Assembly: GCA_026645575.1 (NCBI GenBank)
Contig: JAPKMW010000050.1
Location: 10,804 to 74,803, forward strand
Reading direction: 5' to 3'
DNA: 64,000 bases
Source of the DNA: Caldilineaceae bacterium
GTDB taxonomy: Bacteria > Chloroflexota > Anaerolineae > Caldilineales > Caldilineaceae
Part shown: positions 8,482 to 17,447 of the stretch, one piece after another
How positions within the stretch are numbered: position 1 is the stretch's first letter
How the letters are laid out: each line of letters opens with the position of its first letter
Notes under the pieces: generated by a model
Told to the model about the DNA's origin: nothing
The model's database searches: none
Seen by the model: only the letters and a program-made list of their open reading frames with translations
Program-made: the position numbers and the translations under genes

Positions 8482-9252
8482 ATGAGTCAGTCCATCTATG
8501 AAACCGCACGGGCCATCACTGTTCGCCCCGTCAATGAGGTGAGCCACCCCCAACCAACAACCCAGGCAACCGTCGCGCCCCAACCGTCGCTGCTGCGTTC
8601 AGTTTTTGCCTTTCTTGGCTGGATGACAATTTTGACACTGGTGCTGGTCGCCGTTGTCACCCTGTCCAGCGTCTGGTTGATGAGCAACACGGCGCGCGAT
8701 CTCTTCAACTTCGATACCAAGACGACCATTGTCACCAGCCAGGCGATTGTTGAGTCGATCAAGGGAGTGAATAAGCAGATTTTTATTGAACATTACAACA
8801 CAGTCGATATTGATTACACGGAAGCGCCGGAGGGCTGGCTGGGCTTTCTAGGCGTTGACCAAAGTTTTGTCTTGCTGCTCAAAGGTCGCGTCCCCGCCGG
8901 CTTTGACTTAAGCCAGTTGCGCCCGGAAGATGTTTGGGTGAGCGGCGATGGCAAACGGGTGCAACTGGTGCTGCCGCCGCCGATGCTCTTTGTTGATAAT
9001 GTCAACATCGACTTTGAAAACAGTCGCATTTTGGCCGAGCGCGACACCTGCCCCGATTTTCTCTGTCAGAATCAACTGGGCGTCTTCAAAGATCAGATGC
9101 TGCCCGAAGGACGCAAATTACTGATGGCCGCTTCGCAACAGAGTGGAATTCTCGAACAGGTGGCGAATGACGGCAAACGCTACTATGAGCAGTTCCTCAA
9201 GTCGCTGGGCTTTGCGGAGGTGCGGGTGTTGATTCGGAGCGAGGTGGGGTAG
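8482..9252 (+). CDS. DUF4230 membrane-anchored protein, second copy
   Basis: 256 aa, paralogous to the preceding gene. A transmembrane segment spans about residues 44-70 (WMTILTLVLVAVVTLSSVWL), then comes the soluble DUF4230 domain (VLLLKGRVPAGFDLSQL, VQLVLPPP, LGFAEVRVLIRSEVG). Its cytoplasmic N-terminus is longer than that of the first copy, and it carries two cysteines (CPDFLC) that could form a disulphide outside the membrane. The head-to-tail arrangement without spacing suggests a heteromeric complex. The role is unknown. Confidence 0.8.
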   Translation: MSQSIYETARAITVRPVNEVSHPQPTTQATVAPQPSLLRSVFAFLGWMTILTLVLVAVVTLSSVWLMSNTARDLFNFDTKTTIVTSQAIVESIKGVNKQIFIEHYNTVDIDYTEAPEGWLGFLGVDQSFVLLLKGRVPAGFDLSQLRPEDVWVSGDGKRVQLVLPPPMLFVDNVNIDFENSRILAERDTCPDFLCQNQLGVFKDQMLPEGRKLLMAASQQSGILEQVANDGKRYYEQFLKSLGFAEVRVLIRSEVG

Positions 9253-9523
9253 ACGGGTTCGTAGCGTGCGTTGAACGAGGCAAACGGTGGTGTTGTCTTG
9301 TAGACGCCTGTACCCCGTGCAACACACGCTGTGCGCTCCGAAGCAAGCCAAACTTGAGAAAGTGCGCTGCCATGCGTATAATATTCCCTTAACTACTGCT
9401 GCCGTAATCGCTACCCGCTCCCATCTGCCCCAACGTCGGGGGAGTTTGGCTGCGGGTAGTTATGATTGGCAGCCCAGACCCAACCCTCAACCACACCGCA
9501 ACTCAGCAGAGAGGATAGTCGCG

Positions 9524-10450
9524 ATGACCACCTATCGACTTGACGACAAGCAGCCCCATGCCTTCTGGGACAAGACCCTGCCGCCGCGCTTGACAATCCA
9601 GCCGGGTGACATTGTCACCTTTGAGACGCTCGAAGCCAGCGCCAATCAGATTACGCCCACATCCGAACATGCGGCGATGGCAACGTTGAGCTTTGACCCG
9701 ATCCACCCGTTGACCGGGCCGGTGGCCGTTGAAGGCGCCGAACCGGGCGACGCGCTCGAAGTGGAGATCCTCAGCATTGAAAACAAGGGCTGGGGCTGGA
9801 ATGCGGTCATCCCCGGCTTTGGTCTGCTGCCCAACGATTTCACCGACCCCTACTTGCACCACTATCAACTCACGGCCACCGACTGCATCTTCCGCGACGA
9901 TATTCTCATCCCCTACGAACCCTTTTGTGGCGTCATGGGCGTCGCCCCGCGCGAAGTTGGGCGCCTGAATACGATCCCGCCGCGCGAAAATGGCGGCAAT
10001 CTCGACATTCGCCACCTCACGCCTGGTACAAAGGCGTACTTTCCGGTGTGGGTGCCCGGAGCCAATTTCTCTTGTGGCGATTGTCATGCGGCCCAAGGCG
10101 ACGGCGAGGTCAACGGCACCGGCATTGAGTCGCCCATGTCGGTGACGCTGCGCTTTACCGTCATCAAAAATGCCAACATCCCCGAACTGCGCTTTATCAC
10201 CCCGCCCGGTAAACTGACTAGAGCCGATGTGGGCGGCTACTATGTCACCACCGCCCACGGTCCGGATCTCTACACCAATGCACAAAACGCCATCCGCTAT
10301 CAGATCGATTATCTGGTGGCAAAGCACAAGATGAGCCGCGAACAAGCCTACTGCCTCTGTGGTGCCGCGGTTGATCTCAAGATCAGCGAAATTGTCGATG
10401 CACCGAATTGGATTGTGTCGGCGTACCTGCCGCTGGCGATCTTTCGGTAA
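9524..10450 (+). CDS. Acetamidase/formamidase family amidohydrolase
   Basis: 308 aa with the FmdA_AmdA signature throughout: PVAVEGAEPGDALEVEIL, then GVMGVAPRE, then GGNLDIRHLTPGTKAYFPV and FSCGDCHAAQGDGEVNGTGI, where zinc-binding His/Asp residues of the family lie. These enzymes hydrolyse formamide or acetamide to ammonia and the acid, allowing amide use as a nitrogen source. The frame is open further upstream to 9287. The ATG at 9524 is chosen because GAGAGGA precedes it and family homology begins at its third residue. The stretch 9253-9523 shows no separate gene. Confidence 0.9.
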   Translation: MTTYRLDDKQPHAFWDKTLPPRLTIQPGDIVTFETLEASANQITPTSEHAAMATLSFDPIHPLTGPVAVEGAEPGDALEVEILSIENKGWGWNAVIPGFGLLPNDFTDPYLHHYQLTATDCIFRDDILIPYEPFCGVMGVAPREVGRLNTIPPRENGGNLDIRHLTPGTKAYFPVWVPGANFSCGDCHAAQGDGEVNGTGIESPMSVTLRFTVIKNANIPELRFITPPGKLTRADVGGYYVTTAHGPDLYTNAQNAIRYQIDYLVAKHKMSREQAYCLCGAAVDLKISEIVDAPNWIVSAYLPLAIFR

Positions 10451-10658
10451 AGAGCGATGACACACCGACACCAATCACTCCTGGCCGTTACGATGAAGCC
10501 ATCACTGGGATCGCCGAGACGGTGAATCAAGGCATCCGTGGCTCCAAGTGGGTGGTCTTTGAAGAGCGACCCATCGCGTTCATGCCGAAGAGTCGGAGCG
10601 CGACATGGCCGTGTTGGCCGATTTTCTGGTGCGGGTGGAGCGCGGGAACAACGAGTAA
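10451..10658 (+). pseudogene. C-terminal remnant of a prolyl-aminopeptidase-like alpha/beta hydrolase
   Basis: Immediately after the amidase, GRYDEAITGIAETVNQGI and GSKWVVFEE resemble the end of proline iminopeptidase/amino-acid amidases. A shift of reading frame near 10565-10570 then gives THRVHAEESERDMAVLADFL and a stop at 10658. The catalytic His region (S-H-x-x-H-x-E-E) is therefore split by a frameshift. The N-terminal part with the nucleophilic serine is absent. This is a decayed tail, not an active enzyme. Confidence 0.65.
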
Positions 10659-10672
10659 CTACCATTCTCCCT

Positions 10673-12514
10673 TTAAAGTGTTACTTCTTCGCACACCAGG
10701 CGGTCAAAGCCCAAGGCGATGACGGCATAGGTTTGTAAGCGCAAGCCACCTTGGTAAGCTGTCACCAGGTCGCGTTGATAGCTTTGCAATTGAGTACGCG
10801 CTTGGGCCAGTTGCGCCTGCACTTCAGGCAAGGAACGCAGCTCGTCCTGGCTTAGTTGACGGGCCGTGACACCGTCGAGCGGTTGCTTGATCGGTTCGGT
10901 TGCACCCTCTTTGACCATTTCAAGCTTAACATCCCCTAGCTTGAGAAACTTGAATTCGAGGATAAAGTCCCGTAGATCCTGGCGATGGCGCAAGTCGGGG
11001 CGCAGGATCAAGGTGAGATCGGCATAGGTGCGACGGATGGCGGTCTCCGAATCGACAAAGTAGAGGGTGTCATTAAAGAGCAAGCTGAGGAAGGCCGTCT
11101 TGACGGTTAGCTCGTTAGCGGCAATATAATCGCGATTGTCATAGGCGGCAAAGAGGCGGGCTTCGATAAAGTCGACCAGCGGTTGCAGATTGCCGGTGCG
11201 GAAGAAAATGCGCACCCGGTCGAGGGCCGCTTCCCGCTCATGGACATCGGGGAGCAGCAACTCTTGCAACCGTTCGGCGTAGAGTTGGCGAATGACCAGG
11301 TTGGGAATACGCAGCACATATTCCATCAAATCATTGCGCCCGGCCAGCGTCAAGACCCCAAAGTAGTAGAGGAGTGCGGCAAGAAACTCCTTGCCTTTGT
11401 CGCCCGGACTCATCAGATCGCTGACCCCAAAGCGTTGGGCCAATGTGCGTGTACTGAGGGGAGTGGCCTCATTCAAGGCGGCGTTGATGATCTCGTCGGC
11501 GCGGCCCAACTGCGCAATATAGCCGATACGTGTGCGATCCATGGCCAGGTTCTCATCCAACATCTCTTGGGGATAGAGACATTCGTTTTGCAACGCTTTG
11601 AGAAAGTAGATTACCAACGTCGGGTTATAGACGCGTTCATCGCGGCGCGTGCTAAAGCAATAGCCATCGTAAAAAGTGCGCATTAAGTTCAGCGTCTCGG
11701 CCTGTTGGGTTGGCGAGAATTGACACTGTTGACAGACCTGCGTCAGCACATCGGCTACCTCTTCTTCGCGAAAGCCACATAACTCGGCAAATTCCGGCAG
11801 GAGATAGAGATTCTCGGCCACGTTATAGCCGCTCGACATATCGCTCATCACCAGCGGCGAGACCCCAGTGATAAAGACCCGTTCCAAACCCTGGCCCCGC
11901 GCCGCCGATTTGATCATCTTGAAAATGGTCTTGAAAAAGCCTTCACCCATCACCATCTCTTCATACCGTTTGCGCCCGCTGTAGATGCTGCTCATCAATA
12001 CTTCGTTGGCAAAGTTATCATATTCATCGATCAAGAGATAGAGCTTGTGGGGCGTCTGGCTTACCGCGGCGAGCAGCGAAGTAAAGGAAGAAAGGGCATT
12101 CTGCGGGTGAATGGTGATCGGGCGCGTTAAAAATTTTTCGTAACGCGCCACAAAGCCATCAATCTGGCTATTAATATGGTCATAGACGCTTTGTTGCATC
12201 TCGGCATTGCTGAGACTGGTCACAATCACCGAAAAGTCCCAGGTCATAACAAAATAGCGGTTGTGCAAAGGGGTGGGCTGCTTGCCGATAGCCAGATGAC
12301 CAAAGAGTGGCTCAAATTCAGCGGCGCGGGCCAAATCATAATAGTTCTCTAACATCGAGAGCAACATACTCTTGCCAAAACGGCGCGGACGAAGGAAGAG
12401 CAGTTGATCACCAACACGCTCAATCAGGGGAATACGCGCCGTGCGGTCAATATAAAAGTAGCCTTCTGTGATGATGCGGTGAAAATTGCTGATGCCATAC
12501 GGAAATTTGATCAT
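10673..12514 (-). CDS. AAA-ATPase-like protein with C-terminal PD-(D/E)XK nuclease domain
   Basis: 613 aa from the ATG at 12514. The family usually begins MxKxPYGISNF as here, so an upstream in-frame start at 12559 is rejected. It has the AAA-ATPase-like signature: YIDRTARIPLIE, P-loop RPRRFGKS at 42-49, and Walker B LYLLIDEYDNFANEV about 110 residues later. The C-terminus has the DUF1703/PDDEXK_9-like end (ADLTLILRPD, FILEFKFLKL) with the E-x-K pattern. Such genes are abundant, multicopy and accessory in Bacteroidetes, Chloroflexi and fungi. Function is unknown; defence or selfish behaviour has been suspected. It is divergent from another ATPase/nuclease at 12663. Confidence 0.88.
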   Translation of the reverse strand: MIKFPYGISNFHRIITEGYFYIDRTARIPLIERVGDQLLFLRPRRFGKSMLLSMLENYYDLARAAEFEPLFGHLAIGKQPTPLHNRYFVMTWDFSVIVTSLSNAEMQQSVYDHINSQIDGFVARYEKFLTRPITIHPQNALSSFTSLLAAVSQTPHKLYLLIDEYDNFANEVLMSSIYSGRKRYEEMVMGEGFFKTIFKMIKSAARGQGLERVFITGVSPLVMSDMSSGYNVAENLYLLPEFAELCGFREEEVADVLTQVCQQCQFSPTQQAETLNLMRTFYDGYCFSTRRDERVYNPTLVIYFLKALQNECLYPQEMLDENLAMDRTRIGYIAQLGRADEIINAALNEATPLSTRTLAQRFGVSDLMSPGDKGKEFLAALLYYFGVLTLAGRNDLMEYVLRIPNLVIRQLYAERLQELLLPDVHEREAALDRVRIFFRTGNLQPLVDFIEARLFAAYDNRDYIAANELTVKTAFLSLLFNDTLYFVDSETAIRRTYADLTLILRPDLRHRQDLRDFILEFKFLKLGDVKLEMVKEGATEPIKQPLDGVTARQLSQDELRSLPEVQAQLAQARTQLQSYQRDLVTAYQGGLRLQTYAVIALGFDRLVCEEVTL

Positions 12515-12662
12515 GGTGAGAGTATACCATAGAGTTGCTAGAGCTAACAATGCGCACACCCCGTCGAACCGGGGGTGGATTGACAGCCTGGCTTTTCATC
12601 GCTATACTGTCCATACTGTTTTATGGTCTGTTTCCAATCCTAGCGACTTGAATTGAGTACCG

Positions 12663-14210
12663 ATGCGCGAATTTAACACCTCTGGCCCCTGTGATCCAGC
12701 CCAACACTATACGGTGATGCGTGAAGCATTGGTGGCCGAAGGGCGCCACTTGGTCGAACGTGGTCGCTACTTCACCATCTTTTCACCGCGTCAGGCCGGC
12801 AAGACGACCTACTTCCAACTGCTTTTTCGTCAACTGCCGCCCCAGGAATATCTGCCCATTTGGATCAGCTTTGAAGGGCTGAAAAGGTTGACGGGCGCTG
12901 ATTTCTACTTTGCCATGGCCCATTTTCTGCAACGGGAATTGGCGGTCCACGGTATCACGGTGGACCAGCCGGTGACCAATGCCTTTCAGTTGCAGCTCTT
13001 TTTCGAGAAGCTGCGCAGCCGGGTCGAACGCCTGGTGCTGGTCATTGACGAATTTGAGGCGGTCCCCGACGCTGAGTTGAGCGATCTCTTACACACCTTG
13101 CGCGCCCTGTATCACAAACGGCAATTTCATGCCCTCCATTCCTTGATGTTGGTGGGGGTCAGTACGCTGGCCGAACTGGTGGTCTCTGGGGCTTCCCCCT
13201 TTAACATCGTAGATCAGCTCCAGATCGGCTATTTCACCTTGGCCGAAACCCAGGAATTGATTGCCCAATATGTCAGCGAAAGCGGTCAACCCTTTGACCC
13301 GGAAGTCATCAGAGCGTTATACACGAACACGCAGGGCCAACCCGGTCTGCTTTGCGCCCTCTGCCACCATTTGGTAACGAAAGCGGCGCCGGATCGCAGC
13401 CAGCCGGTGACCATGACCCACTTCTACCCGACCCTGAAACATTTTTTGACCGAACGCTTTGACAAGAATATTCTCAACATTGTACAAAAAGCGCGTGAAA
13501 AAATGGCATTCATATTGGGCGTCCTTTTTGATGATACACCCATTCCCTTCACGGTTGATGATCCCGATATTGCTTACCTCTATGCACATGGTGTGATCGA
13601 CAACGTAAACGGTTTTGTCGAAATCCCGATCCCTCTCTACCAAAAGCGCTTACTTACAGCGCTGCGGCCTAAGCTTAACGGCGAGACAGAACACTTTCTT
13701 GCCTCGGCCACTGAGTCGCTGCGTCCCTTTATCACGCCTGACGGTCTCAACCTCCACGCCTTGTTGGACAAATATCGCGACTATGTGCGCCGCCGTGGTT
13801 TCCGCGCCTTTAACACCAAGCAACTCAAGGAAGGCGCCTGGCACTATTCGCTAGATGGGTTTATCAATTTCTTTATTGAACGGCTGGGGGGAGAAACCTT
13901 CATTGAAGTTCCCAGCGGGCGCGGTCGGACTGATATTTTGCTGCTCTATCGCGGGCAAAAGTCCGTCATTGAAACCAAAATCTTTAGCGATCCCACCTAC
14001 TTTGAACAAGGGAAACACCAATTAGCCGACTACCTGGCAACCGAAGGGCTGGACGAAGGCTATTATGTCGTCTTCAGTCGCAAACATAGCGAAAGCGATT
14101 CTCTCTTCTTCGACGAACGTATCGACGGCAAACGCATTTACACCTACATCATCCGTACCAACTTCCCACAACCCAGCCGGCGGCGTCCGCGTAAGACAGT
14201 AAGACAGTGA
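12663..14210 (+). CDS. AAA-like ATPase fused to PD-(D/E)XK-like domain
   Basis: 515 aa. The start MREFNTSGPCDPAQHYTV is typical of AAA_35-type proteins. The P-loop is SPRQAGKTT (41-49) and Walker B is LVLVIDEFEAV (Asp129-Glu130). The C-terminal 100 residues show a nuclease-like pattern: FIEVPSGRGRTDILLL supplies the Asp (near 423) and SVIETKIF supplies E-x-K (near 437-439), then a helix and a strand (YYVVFSRKH). It is related in plan but not in sequence to the opposite-strand gene at 10673. The final codons (KTVRQ and stop) are formed by the tandem-repeat hairpin at 14199-14252, so the original C-terminus may have been altered. Confidence 0.85.
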   Translation: MREFNTSGPCDPAQHYTVMREALVAEGRHLVERGRYFTIFSPRQAGKTTYFQLLFRQLPPQEYLPIWISFEGLKRLTGADFYFAMAHFLQRELAVHGITVDQPVTNAFQLQLFFEKLRSRVERLVLVIDEFEAVPDAELSDLLHTLRALYHKRQFHALHSLMLVGVSTLAELVVSGASPFNIVDQLQIGYFTLAETQELIAQYVSESGQPFDPEVIRALYTNTQGQPGLLCALCHHLVTKAAPDRSQPVTMTHFYPTLKHFLTERFDKNILNIVQKAREKMAFILGVLFDDTPIPFTVDDPDIAYLYAHGVIDNVNGFVEIPIPLYQKRLLTALRPKLNGETEHFLASATESLRPFITPDGLNLHALLDKYRDYVRRRGFRAFNTKQLKEGAWHYSLDGFINFFIERLGGETFIEVPSGRGRTDILLLYRGQKSVIETKIFSDPTYFEQGKHQLADYLATEGLDEGYYVVFSRKHSESDSLFFDERIDGKRIYTYIIRTNFPQPSRRRPRKTVRQ

Positions 14211-14252
14211 GACAGTCAGTCAGTTACTGTCTCACTGTTTCACTGTCTTACT
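14199..14252. repeat. Short-tandem-repeat hairpin at the 3' end of the ATPase gene
   Basis: Units related to AGACAGTA/AGACAGTG on the left and CACTGTTT/CACTGTCT on the right form complementary arms (outermost 12 bp, 14199-14210 with 14241-14252, perfect). The stop codon of the upstream gene lies inside the left arm. Confidence 0.85.
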
Positions 14253-14262
14253 AAACGACTGA

Positions 14263-14515
14263 CTACGGTTGTGACGGCAAGCTACCGCGTAACGCCGCGG
14301 CGCTCCCCGGCGGCTCCAGGTGGTGGATGCGTTTCTCATGGCTCATGGCGTGTTGCAACAAGTGGCCGACCATCTGCGTCTCGGTTAGGCTTCGGCGTGA
14401 GCTCAGCCGAACGCTCGCCACGGCGCCACAAGAGGAACAATTGCTCCAAGGGATAAGTCGAGGTGCGTTCGCCAGATCCTGGCGTGGCTGCGGTTGAGCG
14501 CGTTGGGTTGGTCAT
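14263..14515 (-). pseudogene. Small frameshifted gene of unknown family
   Basis: An ATG at 14515 with a strong AAGGAG site 6 nt upstream starts MTNPTRSTAATPGSGERT and continues to PLEQLFLLWRRGE. In another frame the sequence goes on with protein-like SLTETQMVGHLLQHAMSHE and a stop at 14263. The two halves look like one helical protein of about 80 aa broken by a frameshift near 14395-14420. The uninterrupted frame would end near 14336 with unlikely sequence. No family is recognised. Confidence 0.4.
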
Positions 14516-14558
14516 AGAAACTCCTTTCAAGCGGTGAAAATTGAAGCGTTGCGCCAAC

Positions 14559-14605
14559 AAAAAAGCCGTCGCCTGCCCACTGGTTGGTGGTCAAACGCGG
14601 CGGCT
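14559..14605 (-). terminator. Hairpin with T-run upstream of the small decayed gene
   Basis: On the minus strand an outer stem (14605-14598 with 14571-14564, one wobble) and an inner CCAC/GTGG stem are followed by six T. It precedes the start codon at 14515, so it is either a leader attenuator or the end of a short minus-strand transcript. Confidence 0.6.
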
Positions 14606-14608
14606 TAT

Positions 14609-14638
14609 TTGATCCTCGGCTTGAAAAGAGGGTACAAT
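14609..14638 (+). promoter_or_regulatory. Promoter of candidate small RNA
   Basis: TTGATC at 14609-14614 and TACAAT at 14633-14638 are separated by 18 bp. A transcript starting near 14645 would end at the strong terminator about 80 nt downstream. Confidence 0.6.
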
Positions 14639-14644
14639 AGAAGT

Positions 14645-14727
14645 ACGCCGTCCAGACTGGGACTTACAGTATGGAAGGTGAGTCGCCCTCGGCAAGTGGC
14701 TTATCACTGGCCGAGGGTGCATTTTTT
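14645..14727 (+). ncRNA. Candidate ~80-nt non-coding RNA
   Basis: A promoter-like element and an intrinsic terminator bracket a segment with no credible open frame and no gene downstream on the same strand. No known RNA family is recognised. The boundaries are estimates from the promoter and terminator. Confidence 0.45.
14686..14727 (+). terminator. Intrinsic terminator
   Basis: CCCTCGGC (14686-14693) pairs perfectly with GCCGAGGG (14710-14717). An inner AGTG/CACT stem lies within, and six T follow shortly after. Confidence 0.9.
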
Positions 14728-14828
14728 GTTGTGATGCTATCTTATCCTGGAAAATCGCGCTTGTCAGCACGGTAAAATTTTGATCGGTCTGGGGGTATTC
14801 CCTAGCTTTTCAGTATACCGCAACGCGG

Positions 14829-17447
14829 TCAGCAGAAGCCATGTAACATTTGCACCGTCTTCTCTACTTCATAAGTCAACCCAATCTCTTGAAAAGATTC
14901 AACGGCTCTTTGCTTGGCAAGCGTTGCCTCTGCCAGCCGGCTGGTTTTTGCATACACATGCCCCAGCACACGTTGTGCATATCCATTCATGTAGCAATTC
15001 GGCGTCGGATAGGAATTTAGCAGGTGGATCGATTGCAAAATCCACTGTTCAGCGGCACTTTTGTCTCCTCGTTGGAGTGAGATCTCACTCATAATACGCC
15101 AGCAATCGGGCATTAAATTTTCTTCTTCAAGTGCCATTGATTGTTGGACATTGTACTCGGCCTGCACCAGGTTGCCTAGTCCTAAATAGGCTTCTGCGGC
15201 CTGATAATAAATATGCGCCATTGTGAATTGGGAGAACTGAATCTGATTGGCCGAGGCAAAGGTTGGTAATTGCTGCAGAACATTGATTGCCTGCTGATGA
15301 TCGCAGGCGAGGTTATGAATAAACGCCAAATTGATTTGACTGACAGCCTGTGCCATCACTTTACCGATCAATTGATAATGGAGGTCAGCTTTTTTATGAC
15401 AACTTTTCGCTTCTGCAAATTTACCCTGTATGGCAAGCAGCCGGCTAAGGTTATTGGCGGCTTTGGCAATGCCTTCCTTATAACCGATTTCTTCCGCCAA
15501 TGCCAATGCAGAAGAGTAGAGTTGCGCGGCCTCATTGATTTGGCCTTTTTCTTCCAAAATCAACCCTTGGATATTTTCTGCCTCATAGCGTGCCTGTTGC
15601 GCTTCACGCCAAGCAGCTTCCAGGTCAACTTCGCGATAATTGGCCCAGCTTATTCCTTTATGACAAGCTGACTGACGGAGTTCCAGAAGGCTCTCGGCTG
15701 TCTTTAAGGCTTGATTGAACAATAGTTTTGCGTCGGTAAAGCGGCTTTCATCGTTGGCAATAATGCCTTGAGCAATATACGCATTGACGGCAAGCACAGG
15801 GGTTGACCAGAGGGTAGAACGTAGATCTTGCAAGGCCTGACGCGGATTACCAATCAAGCGCGCCAGTTCAGCGCAGAGTAATGCCCACGTCTGATAGATC
15901 GATGAGGAGAAATTACTTGGGTCTAAAGCGGCCAAAAGACGATAGGCACTATGCGCTTGACCTTGATTGATCTCTTGTTGTTGGTGGAGACGCCAGCGCA
16001 TCACCGCTTGGTCCGGCTGGCCGGCTTGAATCCAGTGATGGGCAGCAGCGGTATAGCGACCACGATCTTCAAAGATGGCGGCAGCGCTCAGATGCAATTG
16101 TGTGCGTTCCTCAGTCAATAGCAAATCGTACAGAATTTCCTGGTAAGCTATCAGCAACTTAACACCGCCTTGTCCGTCACTAATCAACAGCCGTCGTTCC
16201 ATCAGCCGTTGTAAGGCCCAACCCATTGTTGGGTTATGCCAAACATCCGACGGTGCATAGGTAGGAAAGACGGAAATCGCTTTTAGCAAGGCAGTTTCCA
16301 TTGGCGCTAGACGTTGAACAATTCGGCTAAGAAAATATTCTAGGGGTGGCGCTTTTGTCATCCCTTGCAGTAGTTGCGCCATCGGCTCCCCGTAAGCCGA
16401 TAGCGTAATCAAGAGATCGAGTAAACGCGGGTTGCCTGTGGTATAGGTGTGAATAAGCTGAATCTGATCTGGTTTCAACCGAATTTGGGCATTTTCAAGC
16501 ATTTGGCTTACTTCCGACAGGGTTAGCTCATGGAGTGGGCAAAACAGATCAACGGTCAGTGTACTCTGCTGCCCAATCAGCATCATCGGCATTTCATGTC
16601 GTAAGCTTTCCAGAAAAGCAATGATCTGACCATGTTCCGCTTGTTGTGCCGGTTGCAGGAGGTCAATTTCATCAAAACAGAAGAGCGGGATGATCTTTTG
16701 TTGGTGTAGCTGTTGTAAGAGGTGCCTGACGATCTCTGTCATTCGTTCCGGCGTCACTGTGGTTGACTGCGCTAGCGCTTGCTGCCATAAGATGGGTTCA
16801 CCCAGCGTCTTGAAGAAATAGCCCAAGGCGAAGAGGATGCTACTCATCTGATCATTAAAACCTGGCCGCACGGTGTACCAGAAAAGATGATCTTTCTGCC
16901 ATTGCGCTGCCAAATGAGTAGCAAGGGTAGTCTTACCGACGCCACTATTACCGGTAATGGCAATGGTTTTACCGGCACTCAGTGCTTGTTGACAGATGTG
17001 TAATTCATTGCGGCGCCCAGTTAGTATACCACTCATTCGTGGCGGCGCTTCTCGTTGAAGGGCGGGTTGCAACTGTTCGCTCACAATGGCTGCGACCTGC
17101 TCGATTGCAGCTTTGCGGCTCTTATAGAAGATCCCTCGCCCTTTCTCGATCAACTGGCAGATATACTGCTCTGATTGTCCATGAAAATAGTATTCACGCA
17201 GGATCGTTTGATAACGCGTCTGATATTTGCCATCAATGACATCAACGGCTTTGCGGAGGAGCATTCGTAGCTTCTTCCCTCTGGCTTCTGCCGAAAGCTC
17301 ATGCGGCTCCAATTGTTGATAGAGCAGATAGGGCGCTGCCAATGGTGACTCACTACCAAGTTTGGCAGCATCACCAAAGTCCTCTAACGCAGCTTCGACT
17401 GTTTTGGCGAAAGGGGAAAGTTCTTGGGACGGGGTTGAGTCGAGCAT
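14829..17447 (-). CDS. STAND/NB-ARC-like ATPase with TPR repeats
   Basis: 872 aa. Residues 75-125 (ILREYYFHGQ to RKAAIEQVAA) look like a helix-turn-helix/sigma region 4-like segment. The ATPase follows: LTGRRNEL, Walker A GNSGVGKTT at 166-174, and Walker B IIPLFCFDEIDLL about 85 residues later. From about 470 to the end are TPR-like helix pairs (AQLYSSALALAEEIGYKEG, AKAANNLSRLLAIQGKF). The plan matches signal-sensing ATPase regulators. It resembles the partial gene at 1-2342 in domain order but not in detail. It is more AT-rich than its neighbours. It is divergent from the large exoprotein at 17975, which it might regulate; that is inference. Confidence 0.82.
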   Translation of the reverse strand: MLDSTPSQELSPFAKTVEAALEDFGDAAKLGSESPLAAPYLLYQQLEPHELSAEARGKKLRMLLRKAVDVIDGKYQTRYQTILREYYFHGQSEQYICQLIEKGRGIFYKSRKAAIEQVAAIVSEQLQPALQREAPPRMSGILTGRRNELHICQQALSAGKTIAITGNSGVGKTTLATHLAAQWQKDHLFWYTVRPGFNDQMSSILFALGYFFKTLGEPILWQQALAQSTTVTPERMTEIVRHLLQQLHQQKIIPLFCFDEIDLLQPAQQAEHGQIIAFLESLRHEMPMMLIGQQSTLTVDLFCPLHELTLSEVSQMLENAQIRLKPDQIQLIHTYTTGNPRLLDLLITLSAYGEPMAQLLQGMTKAPPLEYFLSRIVQRLAPMETALLKAISVFPTYAPSDVWHNPTMGWALQRLMERRLLISDGQGGVKLLIAYQEILYDLLLTEERTQLHLSAAAIFEDRGRYTAAAHHWIQAGQPDQAVMRWRLHQQQEINQGQAHSAYRLLAALDPSNFSSSIYQTWALLCAELARLIGNPRQALQDLRSTLWSTPVLAVNAYIAQGIIANDESRFTDAKLLFNQALKTAESLLELRQSACHKGISWANYREVDLEAAWREAQQARYEAENIQGLILEEKGQINEAAQLYSSALALAEEIGYKEGIAKAANNLSRLLAIQGKFAEAKSCHKKADLHYQLIGKVMAQAVSQINLAFIHNLACDHQQAINVLQQLPTFASANQIQFSQFTMAHIYYQAAEAYLGLGNLVQAEYNVQQSMALEEENLMPDCWRIMSEISLQRGDKSAAEQWILQSIHLLNSYPTPNCYMNGYAQRVLGHVYAKTSRLAEATLAKQRAVESFQEIGLTYEVEKTVQMLHGFC

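Noticed and set aside
9287..9523. N-terminal extension of the acetamidase/formamidase gene
   Set aside because: No homology, biased composition and no ribosome-binding site; the ATG at 9524 has one and fits the family start.
9503..10474. 323-codon minus-strand frame
   Set aside because: Antisense to the amidase gene, no recognisable domain.
14829..17447. Idea that the TPR ATPase is an NLR-type antiphage protein
   Set aside because: No effector domain such as a nuclease or TIR was seen; the N-terminus looks regulatory, so defence is not supported.
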